A stretch of DNA of 64,000 bases from Collybiopsis luxurians FD-317 M1. Its lineage: Eukaryota > Basidiomycota > Agaricomycetes > Agaricales > Omphalotaceae. The stretch is from the NCBI GenBank assembly GCA_000827265.1, contig KN834751.1, positions 1,607,123 to 1,671,122 of the forward strand. The letters are read 5' to 3'. A model generated the notes under the pieces. It saw only the letters and a program-made list of their open reading frames with translations, was not told where the DNA came from and searched no databases. The number at the start of each line of letters is the position of its first letter. The first letter of the stretch is position 1. The position numbers and the translations under genes are program-made. This document shows, piece by piece, positions 1-10,155 of this stretch.

Positions 1-834
1 TCTATTCTGTTCCCGCTTACTCCATGTCACAGTAATTGTGTGCTCAACACCTTTTATCATAGACATGGTCTACATCTGGATCGGAATATTCGTCTTTGAT
101 ATTTCTGTTTTCTGCCTTACGTGCTGGAAGACGCTCCAGATGCGCAGAGACCATGTACATGGCGGGATAGGGGAGATAATTATGCGAGATGGTGAGTAAA
201 GGGGACGACCCAGATTACCATTACGTTTTACTTCTCCTCGTCTCCCTTCCCTTCATTCGAAAACACCCAGTATTCCAAGTGGGATATTTATTGACACACT
301 CGATGACCTTTCACTGTTGGCAGGACTCTTGTATTTCGTGATCATTGCACTCATCAACTTAGCAAATATTTTCCTGTTCGCGGTGAGCCTCATACTGTTA
401 TTCCCAACTTACATAGTACCGAAAAATACTTACACAATTGGGATCTGCGTAGTTTGGAAAGGTAAATATCCAAATGTCCTTCTTCGCTTTACTCAATATT
501 CAATAATCTGGATTGCCTTTCTGTGGACATTGTGAAATTGGAACAGGGATTCACGAAAAACTTGTTTCCGTTCTTAGCCACAATGTAAGTCTCTCTAAAC
601 TATATTTGAAACAACTTTTTTTTCGTTGAGATCCATTTACTCACCCACTCTTTGAATTCTGGCCGCTCATAACTTATATCCTGCTGTCTCAGTCTCGCGA
701 GCGTGACGATGTCGCGTATGTTGTTCAATATGCGAGAAGGTCAATCGAGTGTAGATTCCGGCTCCGGTGACATGATGAATCTGGATGAAGGACTGGAGGC
801 CGAGTCCATCGAAAATGGGATCGGAGTAGCATAA
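1..834 (+). CDS. DUF6533-type multi-pass membrane protein, 3' part
   Basis: This is the C-terminal part of a gene that begins before the window. Readable exons are about 1-191, 324-382, 547-591 and 717-834, joined by GT-AG introns; splice points other than 191/324 are less certain. The frame runs through a hydrophobic segment (VYIWIGIFVFDISVFCLT), a KTLQMRR-like cytosolic stretch, the MRDGLLYFV block and a second membrane helix (IIALINLANIFLF). It ends in an SRMLFNMRE segment and an acidic tail. The 'RDG-x-x-YF' block followed by a helix and an 'SR-(L/M)-(L)-N-(L/M)-R' motif is the usual end of DUF6533 proteins, an uncharacterised multi-pass membrane family common in Agaricomycetes. The molecular function is unknown. 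The stop is TAA at 832-834. Confidence 0.75.
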
Positions 835-2664
835 GATTACTTTGTGCGTTGCGCATGCATGCATATAGACTTATGTAGTATGAACTGTATACAGTATTAC
901 CATACTGTACATAGAAATTGGACAGTTCTGGTGCAGCTTCAATTATTGAGCCGCCGCGATTGACTGCATTCCGCAAGAAAACCTCAAGCGTTCTGAGGTT
1001 GGTCTGAGCCATCCGTCCTGGGTTACGCAAAGCGTTGAGCACCCGTAGTAGAATTGACACAATGACAACATGACCCTTACCTGGTCCTAGACAAATACTT
1101 TCACAAGCTTGCGAGCGTAAATTTGTACATACTTTTGTATAAGTTTATAAACGTACCATTGCAAACCATCAGTTCAAGTTCACCTTGTTCCAATACGTAT
1201 GGTAACTCAAGTTCCTGTTCAAACTAGATTAATTGCCTATAAGTACTGACCATCTTCTAGTTAACTAGTCCGATGTCAAATATAATGACTCCCTTGGATA
1301 CTATTACATTTGAGTCAAAATTTTCAGTTTCATCATCTACCTACCGCAAACGAGAGTTAGCTGCCTGGTAAGCGATGTCACTTCGGTCTTGGCATCGGCC
1401 ACTCGGTTAGCCTCCCCGCCAGATGATACACCCATCATGCATAACAAAGTACACAGATTGTCAATGTACATCAACAAAGCACTTCGTATTATTGCGATGC
1501 AGGGCCTTGACGCTGCAAGAATTCTGACTCGGAAGGGCAACTGGCTTGAATGGCAATTTGACAAAAAAAAACAAAGCATAGATATCCACGATGACTATCA
1601 TTAGCTGCAGAAACAGGATGGATTTTGTGGCTCACTAATCAACATTATTATCGGGATCATACAGCTGTTATCGTAAAGGTTTGCAGTTCTGGTTTTTTCA
1701 ATGCTCGGCATTTAATCCAGTGGCAGGAATTCCAAATTATAACCACTAAGAGGCTCAATTGCATTGAGAAAACGCAGGCCAAATGGCTGAAATTCATCAT
1801 GTCGGTCAAGGCGAAACATTGCAAATGCCTGCAGTATAGTGAATCTAGCATAGAGGTGGGCATGAATGCATTCGACATTCAAGTGCCGAATATGGTAACT
1901 TCAAAGTCCATATTTGCACTCGAATGACCCCCCTGTCATCGAATGCATTCGACTTAACTGACAATGCTCGGATGTCGAATGCCGTGAATGTCAAATGAGT
2001 ATGAATATAAATATAGAATGTATACGAATGTCTAATCAAGTGTTAACTTGTAGTATTGAGATATAAGCAATGAATGCGCCCCCATTATTCCTCACTCATT
2101 TTGACCACTGCTTAATTATATTGCTTGTGTAGTTAGACAGTAGTGTAATTTTTTAATTCTTACTTGATAGATAGACTTTGATGTTTATTACACTAATACT
2201 ATATATAATTTTGAACTTCCCTGTACTCAAATGAGGTCAAATATTTGCCACATTTGAGCTTGAATATGGTTGACCTGAAATATATTATATTTACATATAT
2301 TCTAAGCCATTCAGCATTTGTGCCCATCTCTACTAGTATTGGGTTTTATAGGTTTATTGATTGCTTGCATAAAGACAAACTCTGAGTATTACAGCTTTGA
2401 TGTGTTAGGTGGTCATCATTGAGGTTAGGTACTCCTAGAGACCATAGTGGGCTGATCTATATGAAACCATGGCCAACTTTATCCCATTCATACTTAGACT
2501 TCTATAGTGAGGTTTTGACTGGCTGGCTTGGGCTGGCCACTGTCCTTTGAATACATTCTAAAACCCAGATTGTCAATCCAAGGCTGTTAGAGGCCTATGC
2601 AAAAAATGCATATCAGAAACTCAAGACCCTTCTCCAAATATCAGTCATCAGTCAACACTTTAAG
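835..2664. other. intergenic, AT-rich, no gene recognised
   Basis: Short open frames on both strands carry no family resemblance and no consistent splice structure. Around 1860-2000 the 10-bp palindrome GAATGCATTC occurs twice (near 1864 and 1941) with related imperfect repeats of ATTCGACAT. This looks like decayed repetitive DNA. Confidence 0.5.
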
Positions 2665-3008
2665 TGTAGTGGGGCTGTCATTGCATTGCTCCAGTCCATG
2701 CATTCCATCATTCCACACTTGCCATACTCTCATATCCATATCCATATTCATTATAATTCTTAGACCCCCAATCTGTTAATTACTCATTCATCTTGTTAAT
2801 TGCTATTGTAGATGCCCGATCATTACATATACCCTACACTACTATAAAAGCCAGCTTGTATGTAGAGTAGGGAGGTCCTTCTTGAATTGACACTTTAACC
2901 TTGTCATTTGTCTGGCCAAGCACTCAGTAAGTTAGATTTCCACAAAGCTAACCTTTCTCTTTCCCCTCGTGCTCTCGTACTGCATAACTCCGTCGCAGAT
3001 ATGTTACA
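2665..3008 (+). repeat. solo LTR of an LTR retrotransposon
   Basis: A 344-bp segment starts TGTAGTGGGG and ends ATGTTACA, so it has TG...CA ends with a 4-bp inverted TGTA/TACA. It is flanked by a perfect 5-bp target-site duplication, TTAAG, at 2660-2664 and 3009-3013. A TATA box (CTATAAAAG) lies at about 2842-2850, as expected inside an LTR promoter. No internal retroelement sequence adjoins it, so it is most simply a solo LTR left by recombination between two LTRs. Plus-strand orientation is inferred from the TATA box. It lies about 0.74 kb beyond the 3' end of NACHT-WD40 gene 1. Confidence 0.8.
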
Positions 3009-3744
3009 TTAAGCTACTGGCACTGCATGTCAGACAGTGGTCTCAACATTACATGCTTTTTTTAAGCAGTATAGGTGCAATTATCTGGTAGATTCTGAAA
3101 GGCAAAAAATATATAAAATTGTGAGCATTATGGAAAACATGTGATAATCTTGATGACACAGCATAAACCCAATACAGGTAGAATGCAAAGGAGGTATGTA
3201 AAAATGGATAGGGAATAAGGAAACCTCCAAAAGTAAGAATACACAAAGGTAGAGCCTCTGGTTATTGTGATGGGTGGTGATGAGAGTAGCTTCAATCTTC
3301 TGTCAGTGACTGTACTCAACTAGCAAGATATAGCAGCAAAGGCCCTCAGTAATAATATCAAGCCAGGCATCACTTCAAGAATACAATGCAGAAAAAGTAT
3401 ATAGAGCATAGAGAATACAGGAGAATAGATGAGTTTGAAGCTAAAGAATATACTACAAAAGTGGTAAGTATTTATACTACTTCTACAGTAAATACCCTAG
3501 ACCTCAATTGTAAGTAAAATAATAGTTGAAATGATGAAACAGTAAGTAAATGATGTGACTTAGTAAACAAGTAATCACCAATCAAAGAGCATATGTACAT
3601 CTTACCAAATATCTTCTGTAGTTAATATATGATCTGATCGTGAAACTGAAACAGTGGAAAATGAAAATAAATGAGATGAAAATAAAAAAGACATTGTTTT
3701 CATAACACCTACCTTACCAGAAATACAAATGTCAGTAATTTCCT
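3009..3744. other. 3' flank of NACHT-WD40 gene 1
   Basis: This AT-rich sequence lies between the solo LTR and the stop codon of the minus-strand NACHT-WD40 gene. It probably includes the 3' UTR of that gene. I see no further coding feature. Confidence 0.4.
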
Positions 3745-6700
3745 TTATATCTTTTGCATGAGTTGTTTCATTCTGTCTTTGAATTTCCTGAAGCTATATG
3801 CATTGTCAGGTTCTGCAACTTCTGAGATATGAGGAAAAGTCATATCAATGACTGTAACTTTTCCTGATTTGTGACCAAAGCAAATGAGGGAGTCAGAGGA
3901 TGCAACACATGTGATATCTCTTTGATGAGGTGGAATCCAGTTCATGTGTTTGCTCTGGCAACCATGAAGGAATTCTTGATTATATTGCAACAATAGCAGC
4001 TCATCATGGTTTTCACTGAAAGCAAATGCTCTGAATTGAGCTGCAAGTTGATGAAGAGCAGAATCCATTGATAAGTGGGACATTTTAATTGTTACAGCAT
4101 GACCTGTTCCTTTAGAAACATCCCATTCCCAGATTCTGCGATCAAATGAATGGGAAAACAGTCTGGAACCATCTGGAGATATAGCCAGCCCAAGGACTCT
4201 TGAATAATGTGTGTATATCACATGCTCTACCTGTCCAGTTGAAGTGCTCCAAATTCTTATAGTTTTATCATTTGAGCCTGAGACTATCCTGGAGCAGTCT
4301 GGATAAACAGAAATAGTTGTGATGTGATCATAATGTCCTGTCAACACATGCTCGATTCTACCAGTAGAGATTTTCCAAATCCTGATTGAATTATCCATTG
4401 ACCCTGAAACTATTCTAGAAGAATTTGGGAAAATTACAAGAGTGTCAACACTAGCAGCATGTCCATATAAAACTTGCTCTTCCTGGCCATCATAAGCATT
4501 CCAAATTCTGATGGTTTCATCATGGGAACCTGATACTATTCTGGAACTGTCTGGAAATGTAATAACAGCTATAACCCCATCAGCATGTCCTCTTAAAATA
4601 TGTTGTACTTTGCCAGTAGTGGCATTCCAAATTCTGACCGTATGGTCAAGAGAGCATGAAGCTAATTTGGAACAGTCTGGGAAAATAGTAACAGCCTGGA
4701 CTGCATCGGTATGTCCTACAAGCACATGATCTACTTTACCAGAGGAAGTGTTCCAAACTCTGATTATATTGTCATATGACATGGAGGCTACTCTTGAATT
4801 GTTTGGGAAAATGGCCACAGTCTTAACCATAGCTAAATCGGAATACCCTGTAACAGTAGGTTCTGTTGTCCTGGCAGAGGTATCCCATATCCTGACTGTC
4901 CCATCATGGGAGCCTGAGGCTGTCCTAGATTGATCTGGAGATACAGCAAGAGCTGTAACCATCAAGTGTCCTGCTAACATATGCTCCCCTTCACTTCTGG
5001 ATCTGTTCCTAAGTCTGATTGCCTTGCTCCATAAATTTGAGACTTCTCTGTTTTTTTGCCACTCGCTGTTTGATATTCTGATTGCTCCATGGTAATCACT
5101 TAAAATTATTCTGGAAGGGTTTGGCAACAGAGCAACCGCCCTCACATTATTATATTCAAAATGTGTGTCTATTATCTGCTTTATCTGGCCAGTAGCAGCA
5201 TCCCAAAGCCTGATGGTATTATCAAGAGATCCTGATATTATTGTACCGCTGTTGGAAGAGACAGCAACAGCAATGACCGGTCCTAGATGTCCCTGTAAAA
5301 CTTGATCTATTTTTCCATTCAACATGTTCCAAAGTCGAATAGACTTGTCATCAGACCCTGAGACTACTCTGGAAGGGTGTGGAAAAATGGCTACGGCTGT
5401 CACACAATCAGAGTGTTCATGCAATAAATACTCTATTTCTCCGGTGGATGCAATCCAAATTCTAATGGTACCATCATAAGCTCCGGAAACTATTTTGGAA
5501 CTGTCTGAGGAGATAGCAATAGTCTTGACCCAATTAGAATGCTGCAGTACATGTTCTGCTTTTCCAGTACCTGCATGCCATGTTCTGACTGTCAAATCAA
5601 CTGAAGCGGAAATGACTCTGGAATTGTCCGGGGAGATAGCAACTGCCTTTATTAGACCAGTATGTCCTTTAAGTATGTGCTCGGTTCGTCCAACAGAGCT
5701 GCTAGTATTCCAGATCTTGAGCGTCTGGTTTCTAAGTGCCACTGCAATCCTCAAGTTATCACTGAACATGGCTAATGCAGTAACAACACCTCCCATAGTG
5801 ATTACTTGCTCACAGTCACCCCACGAGTTATATTTGTCAACTATTGTTGGAGGGGCCTGCAGTTTCTTCTGAAAGCAATGTAGAGTCGTGAGACAGGAAA
5901 AAGCTGGAGTCCAGAGCACAGCAGAGTTGTAAATTTCCAAAGGCCATCTGGATAGAATCTCAGCAGACTGTGAAAGAAATATGCACAGTTCAGAAAAGTA
6001 GGGTAGTAGTTGAGCCTATCCTGGGGTAAGTATAATGAAATAAGATTACAAAGTAAACATACCTCTAAGTAGGGGAAAATTCTATGTACATGCCCCCTGA
6101 TATCTGGGACTTGAAGTAGGATTAAATGTTCCACCCATATTAAGACATTTCTTTGCATAAACTCAGTCAATACCAAGTTGTGGGGCTGTCCAGCATCATT
6201 AACACTATGCCCCATGATCCAGTGAGCTATCCAAAATGTGCAGGCATACTTCAACCCAGGATTCTGATCCATATATGTTGGGACCTGGAGTTTATTCAGC
6301 TGCGATATCTCTGAATGAAGTTCGAGCTGCAGAGGATTTCTTCTTAAATTTTTTTGTAAATAATTTAAACAGCACAATGCCAAATTTGAGTGCAGATTCT
6401 GCTTTGTCCTAAAATCAAGATGGTATCTCTTGGGACACTTCTTAGGATTGCCTAGGAATTCAGGGAATGATGCATGGAAAATTTGTACTGTTGTATTTGA
6501 CCTAATGTCCTTTGGCATATGTATCACAGATCTGAAAGCACTCAGACTGTGGTATGATTTTACATTCAACAAAGCATTCAATGCTAAGATAGATAGCGGA
6601 TCCTGCAAACAGATCAAAGTCTGCAGCACAGAAATGTCTGCATCTTCCAATCTAGAATCTGCGTTGTTCAATATCTCGGTATAAAGTTTATTTATTCCAT

Positions 6701-7760
6701 GTAATTCTTTCTGTGCCATTAGCCTTTTTACCCGCTCCTCACTGTTATATCCTTCTTCAATGTACTTGACAGCTGTGGAAGCATAGAGAAAAAGTTTATC
6801 TGACTGTTCCAGGAGGTAATCTACAACTGTATCAATGGGAAGAGTCAGACCAGGAATCCTGGTCAGTTTAAATTTAAGATACTGATGGATATCCCATTGA
6901 ACAATGAACCTTTCAACTTCATGGAGAGCTACTTGAGTAGCATAATTGTTTCTCTGGAACTTGGTGGAAATCTCCCTTTCTTCTCTACTAGCAATAAAGA
7001 CATGGGCAGGAATAAAATGGGCACTGTCAACAAGGGTTTCAATGGCTTGCTTGATCAGTCCAGGATTAGAACATTCATCCAGCCCATCAATAACTATGAC
7101 CCAATGTTTCTGAAAATGAATGCTTTGCTCCAAGAAAAGTTCTTTGATCTGTTGGGAGATAGCATAGCTAGCAACATGAGGGTCCCTTTTTAGGACCCTA
7201 GTTATGATGCTGCTGTAAAATCTATCCCTTCTCGCAAGAGACTCCGCAATGGTTGGGATAATCCGTAAAATATCGCTTCTCTCCGTAGCATTCCTGGAGC
7301 AAAAAAAACTAGCTACAATAAATCCCCTTTCTTCCAACTGTTTGCAAAAGCTCTGTGCAATAGTAGATTTGCCTGTGCCAGCAATTCCATATAGCCAATA
7401 GATATGGGGGCTTTGAATATCAGATGCCCAATTCATAAGAGACTCAAGAATTGCGACACGGGTTCCTTCCAGACAATAGGGATGATGTTGTGACTTGTAA
7501 GAAGCAGTTGGTACAGGGTTTAGCATTTGCAATGCATCTATACTTCGGAAGCATTAAGCATCTATAGTTGCTGCTGTTTATAGAAGTTGTCACTACTAAC
7601 CTTCCCTCATCTCGTTAACATTATAACTATCACCTTGGATATATTGGATAGTTTTATGCTGGTCTCCTTGTACTGAGCTGAACTCTCCACCATAAATGGA
7701 GAAATTGTGGGCTCCGGCAAACTGCTGGGGTATTTGCTGCAGATTCCGTGAATGCGCCAT
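3745..7760 (-). CDS. NACHT-WD40 STAND protein (NLR-like), paralogue 1
   Basis: Three exons: 7760-7601, 7537-6063 and 6015-3745, giving 1301 aa with all phases matching. Exon 1 encodes a short N-terminus with the motif AHNFSIYGGEFSSVQGDQ (residues about 15-32). Exon 2 carries the NACHT NTPase: Walker A GIAGTGKS at about 104-111 and Walker B VIVIDGLDEC at about 200-209. Exon 3 carries about 13 recognisable WD40 units ending in IRIWN, VRIWD and similar, so roughly two propellers, with one degenerate unit mid-array. The tail ends with an IPPHQRDI block also present in paralogues 2 and 3. Start and splice sites were chosen by matching the three paralogues. The second intron uses the distal of two adjacent AG acceptors (GATAG), which keeps frame. 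Fungal STAND proteins of this type are regarded as signal-responsive oligomerising switches in non-self recognition or cell death; the ligand is unknown. The exons are visibly AT-rich compared with REX1 and the DUF6699 gene. Confidence 0.92.
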
Positions 7761-8446
7761 GACAAGAATGGGAGTATTGATTCAAAGGAAGGTTGTTACA
7801 CTTTCACGACTCACAGGTTTAAAGCGGTGTGTTATATTCATGTGACTGTTTGTTATTGACGTGCGATCACGTCAAAAGTGAATCGACGTAGGGCCGTATA
7901 TATATGGCTGGCAGGCAGTTCAGAGTCTTTCGCATCAAAGATGAGGGGCACAGGGAACTGTTCTCGACGCTTGTACGTTCGTTTTTGATTGAGCCCCATG
8001 TGCATGGGCGAGAGAACTTGAACCTGATTGAAGGAAATTACCGTGACGTAATTTAATTGTCGATACGACCAGGATGCGTCAACGATGGGTAGTCAGAAGA
8101 TCTAGTTCGGACTTTCAGTAACAGAGTTACGGTCAGTCCGTTTCTGAAGAGTCGGAGAATGGGCAGCCTGCATATACAGTTTAATCTCTAAGCTCGGTCT
8201 TCCTTATGAGTCGCACCACTTATTTCAGCGAATTGACGCTTGAATCAAGTTTCGAACAGAGTTACTTTGTGAAATTTGAGCTCTAGCGTCTACGTCTCCT
8301 ACATATCCAACCAAGACTTTGGCGACAAGCACCTGTTTGTACCGTTAATGACAGGTCATGCATTGGTTCCAGTGATATCATGATTAAGTCCCACAGTGTA
8401 ATTGTCTTCCAACTCCGAGTCTCACGATTTGAAGATTCTTCTGAAC
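7761..8446. other. 5' flank of NACHT-WD40 gene 1
   Basis: No gene recognised. The 60 bases upstream of the start codon resemble the leaders of paralogues 2 and 3 only loosely: a TGTGA block and CCTTTGAATC are recognisable, but the clean TGTGACA direct repeat is missing. Confidence 0.4.
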
Positions 8447-8530
8447 TCCCGGGTAGTACTCGGGCCTGTCATGTGTTTTGGAGGAAAGAAGTTACGCGCG
8501 AAAGCTGGGTTCAACTTCCAGCCCTGAGAG
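8447..8530 (+). pseudogene. degenerate tRNA-Asp copy
   Basis: The sequence keeps blocks of the intact tRNA-Asp at 15620-15712: TCCCGGGTAGTA, then GCCTGTCATG around the GTC anticodon, then GCGCGAAAGCTGGGTTCAA and CCAGCC of the T arm. Most of the D arm is missing and the acceptor stem no longer pairs well. It is therefore a tRNA-Asp relic, not a functional gene. Confidence 0.65.
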
Positions 8531-8872
8531 AGGTAAGGCTTTCGCGTCTTTGGGTATTTTGTTGTCTTGTCCAGATTTACAAGCGAAAAGAACAGACTTG
8601 TGATTCTTTAGTTTCCTTTGTAAAATTATCGGTATATTGTATAATTCCTTCCTCCGATGGACAGTATTGGCAAAAGGAAAGAAAACCGTTGAATGCGATT
8701 CAGAGCACCTTCTGCCAGAGGAACACGTTAGAATTTTCGTGGTGCAACGTCTGCACATGTGTACACGCTTATGCCAACCGATCAAATTCGGTTGGCCACG
8801 TCAACTGACCGAGCCCGCGACTCCTCAAATAGGGAGCATACAGCCGAAGTTCAAGCTCAAATCTTACCCAAC
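8531..8872. other. intergenic, upstream of the DUF1349 gene
   Basis: Several short frames are open here, but none resembles a family or has a splice path into the DUF1349 gene. The segment probably contains its promoter and 5' UTR. Confidence 0.35.
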
Positions 8873-9565
8873 ATGTCGACGTCTTCTTTCACTATCAGTG
8901 CGCCTCCGTCGACTGACATATGGCGTAAACCCCCCGGTACTAACCGGTATGTATCTATATCGGTCTTGAGGCTTTATTCTACGTACTCATCGATGCTCAT
9001 CTTAATGTAAAATCGACACAGATTCAACGCTCCCACACACCCTCTCCTCCCTTCCCCAATTCCGATGCGATCGTTCCACAGTGCAAGGATTACATTCAGC
9101 GCGCCGTGGACGACGCAGTATGATCAGGGAGGGTTGTTATTACATTTGACGAAACCGAATTCAACAGAGTCTGACCGCTGGGTTAAGACCGGTGTCGAGT
9201 ACTACCAAGACAAACCGTTCCTCAGCACCGTGGCTACGTTGACCTGGTCAGATTGGAGTATCACGGTTCCCACTTCAACTTCTTCTGGATCGGCGATTGC
9301 GAAAAGAAAAACGACTATCGAAGTTAGGAGAGAGGTGAATGAATTGGGTAGCAGTTTGTGGGTGTACGAGTTGAACATTGGGAATGCGGGCGAGGTGGTT
9401 GGGAGACATCCGTTGAGGGAGGTTACGTGGTTCTTTGCAGAGGAAGATGGGTGGGAAATTGCCGTAAGTGCAATGGCTGCGAGACCGGGGAAGGGGGAGG
9501 AAATTGTTGGGGAGAAGGAGCTGGTGGTTGAGTTTGAGGGCATAGAGGTTGATACGAGGATGTGA
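8873..9565 (+). CDS. DUF1349 (concanavalin A-like fold) protein
   Basis: Two exons, 8873-8946 and 9022-9565, encode 205 aa, with a GT-AG intron splitting the Arg codon before FNAPTHPLL. The protein has the DUF1349 core: an aromatic-rich strand (SAPWTTQYDQGGLLLHL), the block WVKTGVEYYQDKPFLSTVAT, then WSDWSI, and a late ELNIGNAGEVVGRHPLREVTWFF strand pair. The family has a concanavalin A-like jelly-roll fold and is sometimes annotated as related to enolase regulation, but its biochemical role is not established. No signal peptide or membrane segment is visible, so it is probably intracellular. Length is normal for the fungal family. The start was chosen because MSTSSFTISAPPSTD precedes the conserved core without gaps. 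Confidence 0.85.
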
Positions 9566-9569
9566 ACAA

Positions 9570-9735
9570 ATATCTAATCTAATTTTTTTTATCTTATCAC
9601 TACTATTTCACATGCATCTGCATGGACTGCGTCACTACGACGTCCAATGACCGTCCATAATGCGGTATGAAGCGTTCAACGATATCCTTCCCCTCATTTC
9701 CCGATTCTAAAAGGAGCAAAGAAGTCAAACCACGC
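9570..9735 (+). pseudogene. duplicated 5' end of REX1 (promoter plus first codons)
   Basis: This segment repeats, with divergence, the sequence before and after the REX1 start at 12868. Shared blocks include ATCTTATCACT, CGACGTCCA, GCGGTATGAAGCGTTCAACGA and CCCGAT, in the same order. An ATG at 9667 opens MKRSTISFPSFPDSKRSKEV, clearly related to the MKRSTTSLPSSPDPQKSKKV start of REX1. Similarity fades after about 25 codons and no downstream REX1 exon follows. It is a truncated duplicate in the same orientation, about 3.2 kb upstream of the parent and separated from it by the minus-strand gene at 10156-12113. Confidence 0.7.
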
Positions 9736-10155
9736 ACTAGCAACGACGGACAAGCAGTTGGTTTCACGCAGAAGAGTCCAGAGGTTCAAACTCCGTTGTT
9801 GCTGCGTGCGCTAGCCTATATGGTATACGCTCAGAATTCCTAAATGCCTATGAAGAAGTAACAAGCTATCTGACATGAGCTGGATGTCGTCTAGAATATC
9901 TGCGTTACTCCGCCTTGTTCTCCAAACAGTGCGTGCCGGCAGGAAACCAGCTTCCGGGGTATGCTTGGTACGACCGTAATCTGCAACCCACACCAATAAG
10001 ACCTACTACCGTCCACAATAACGCTACTTCTACGTTAAAACATGTGTCCGCAAAGTTCGAGGAAAACCGGTACAACCATCTTTGTGAGGCATATAAAGCG
10101 ATTCATCATCATCGGTACTCAACCCGTCTGTAAAAGATCTCCCATAGTGTCGCTC
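9736..10155. other. intergenic, no gene recognised
   Basis: This lies between the REX1 fragment and the stop codon of the next minus-strand gene. It likely holds the 3' UTR of that gene. No further feature was recognised. Confidence 0.35.

Noticed and set aside
2585..3008. A longer LTR starting at TGTTAGAGG (2585)
   Set aside because: No matching target duplication flanks it. Starting at 2665 gives a perfect TTAAG duplication and better inverted ends.
4511..5872. Open frames antisense to the WD40 exon of NACHT-WD40 gene 1
   Set aside because: They are periodic shadows of the repeated WD40 codons; similar antisense frames lie opposite the WD40 exons of the other two paralogues.
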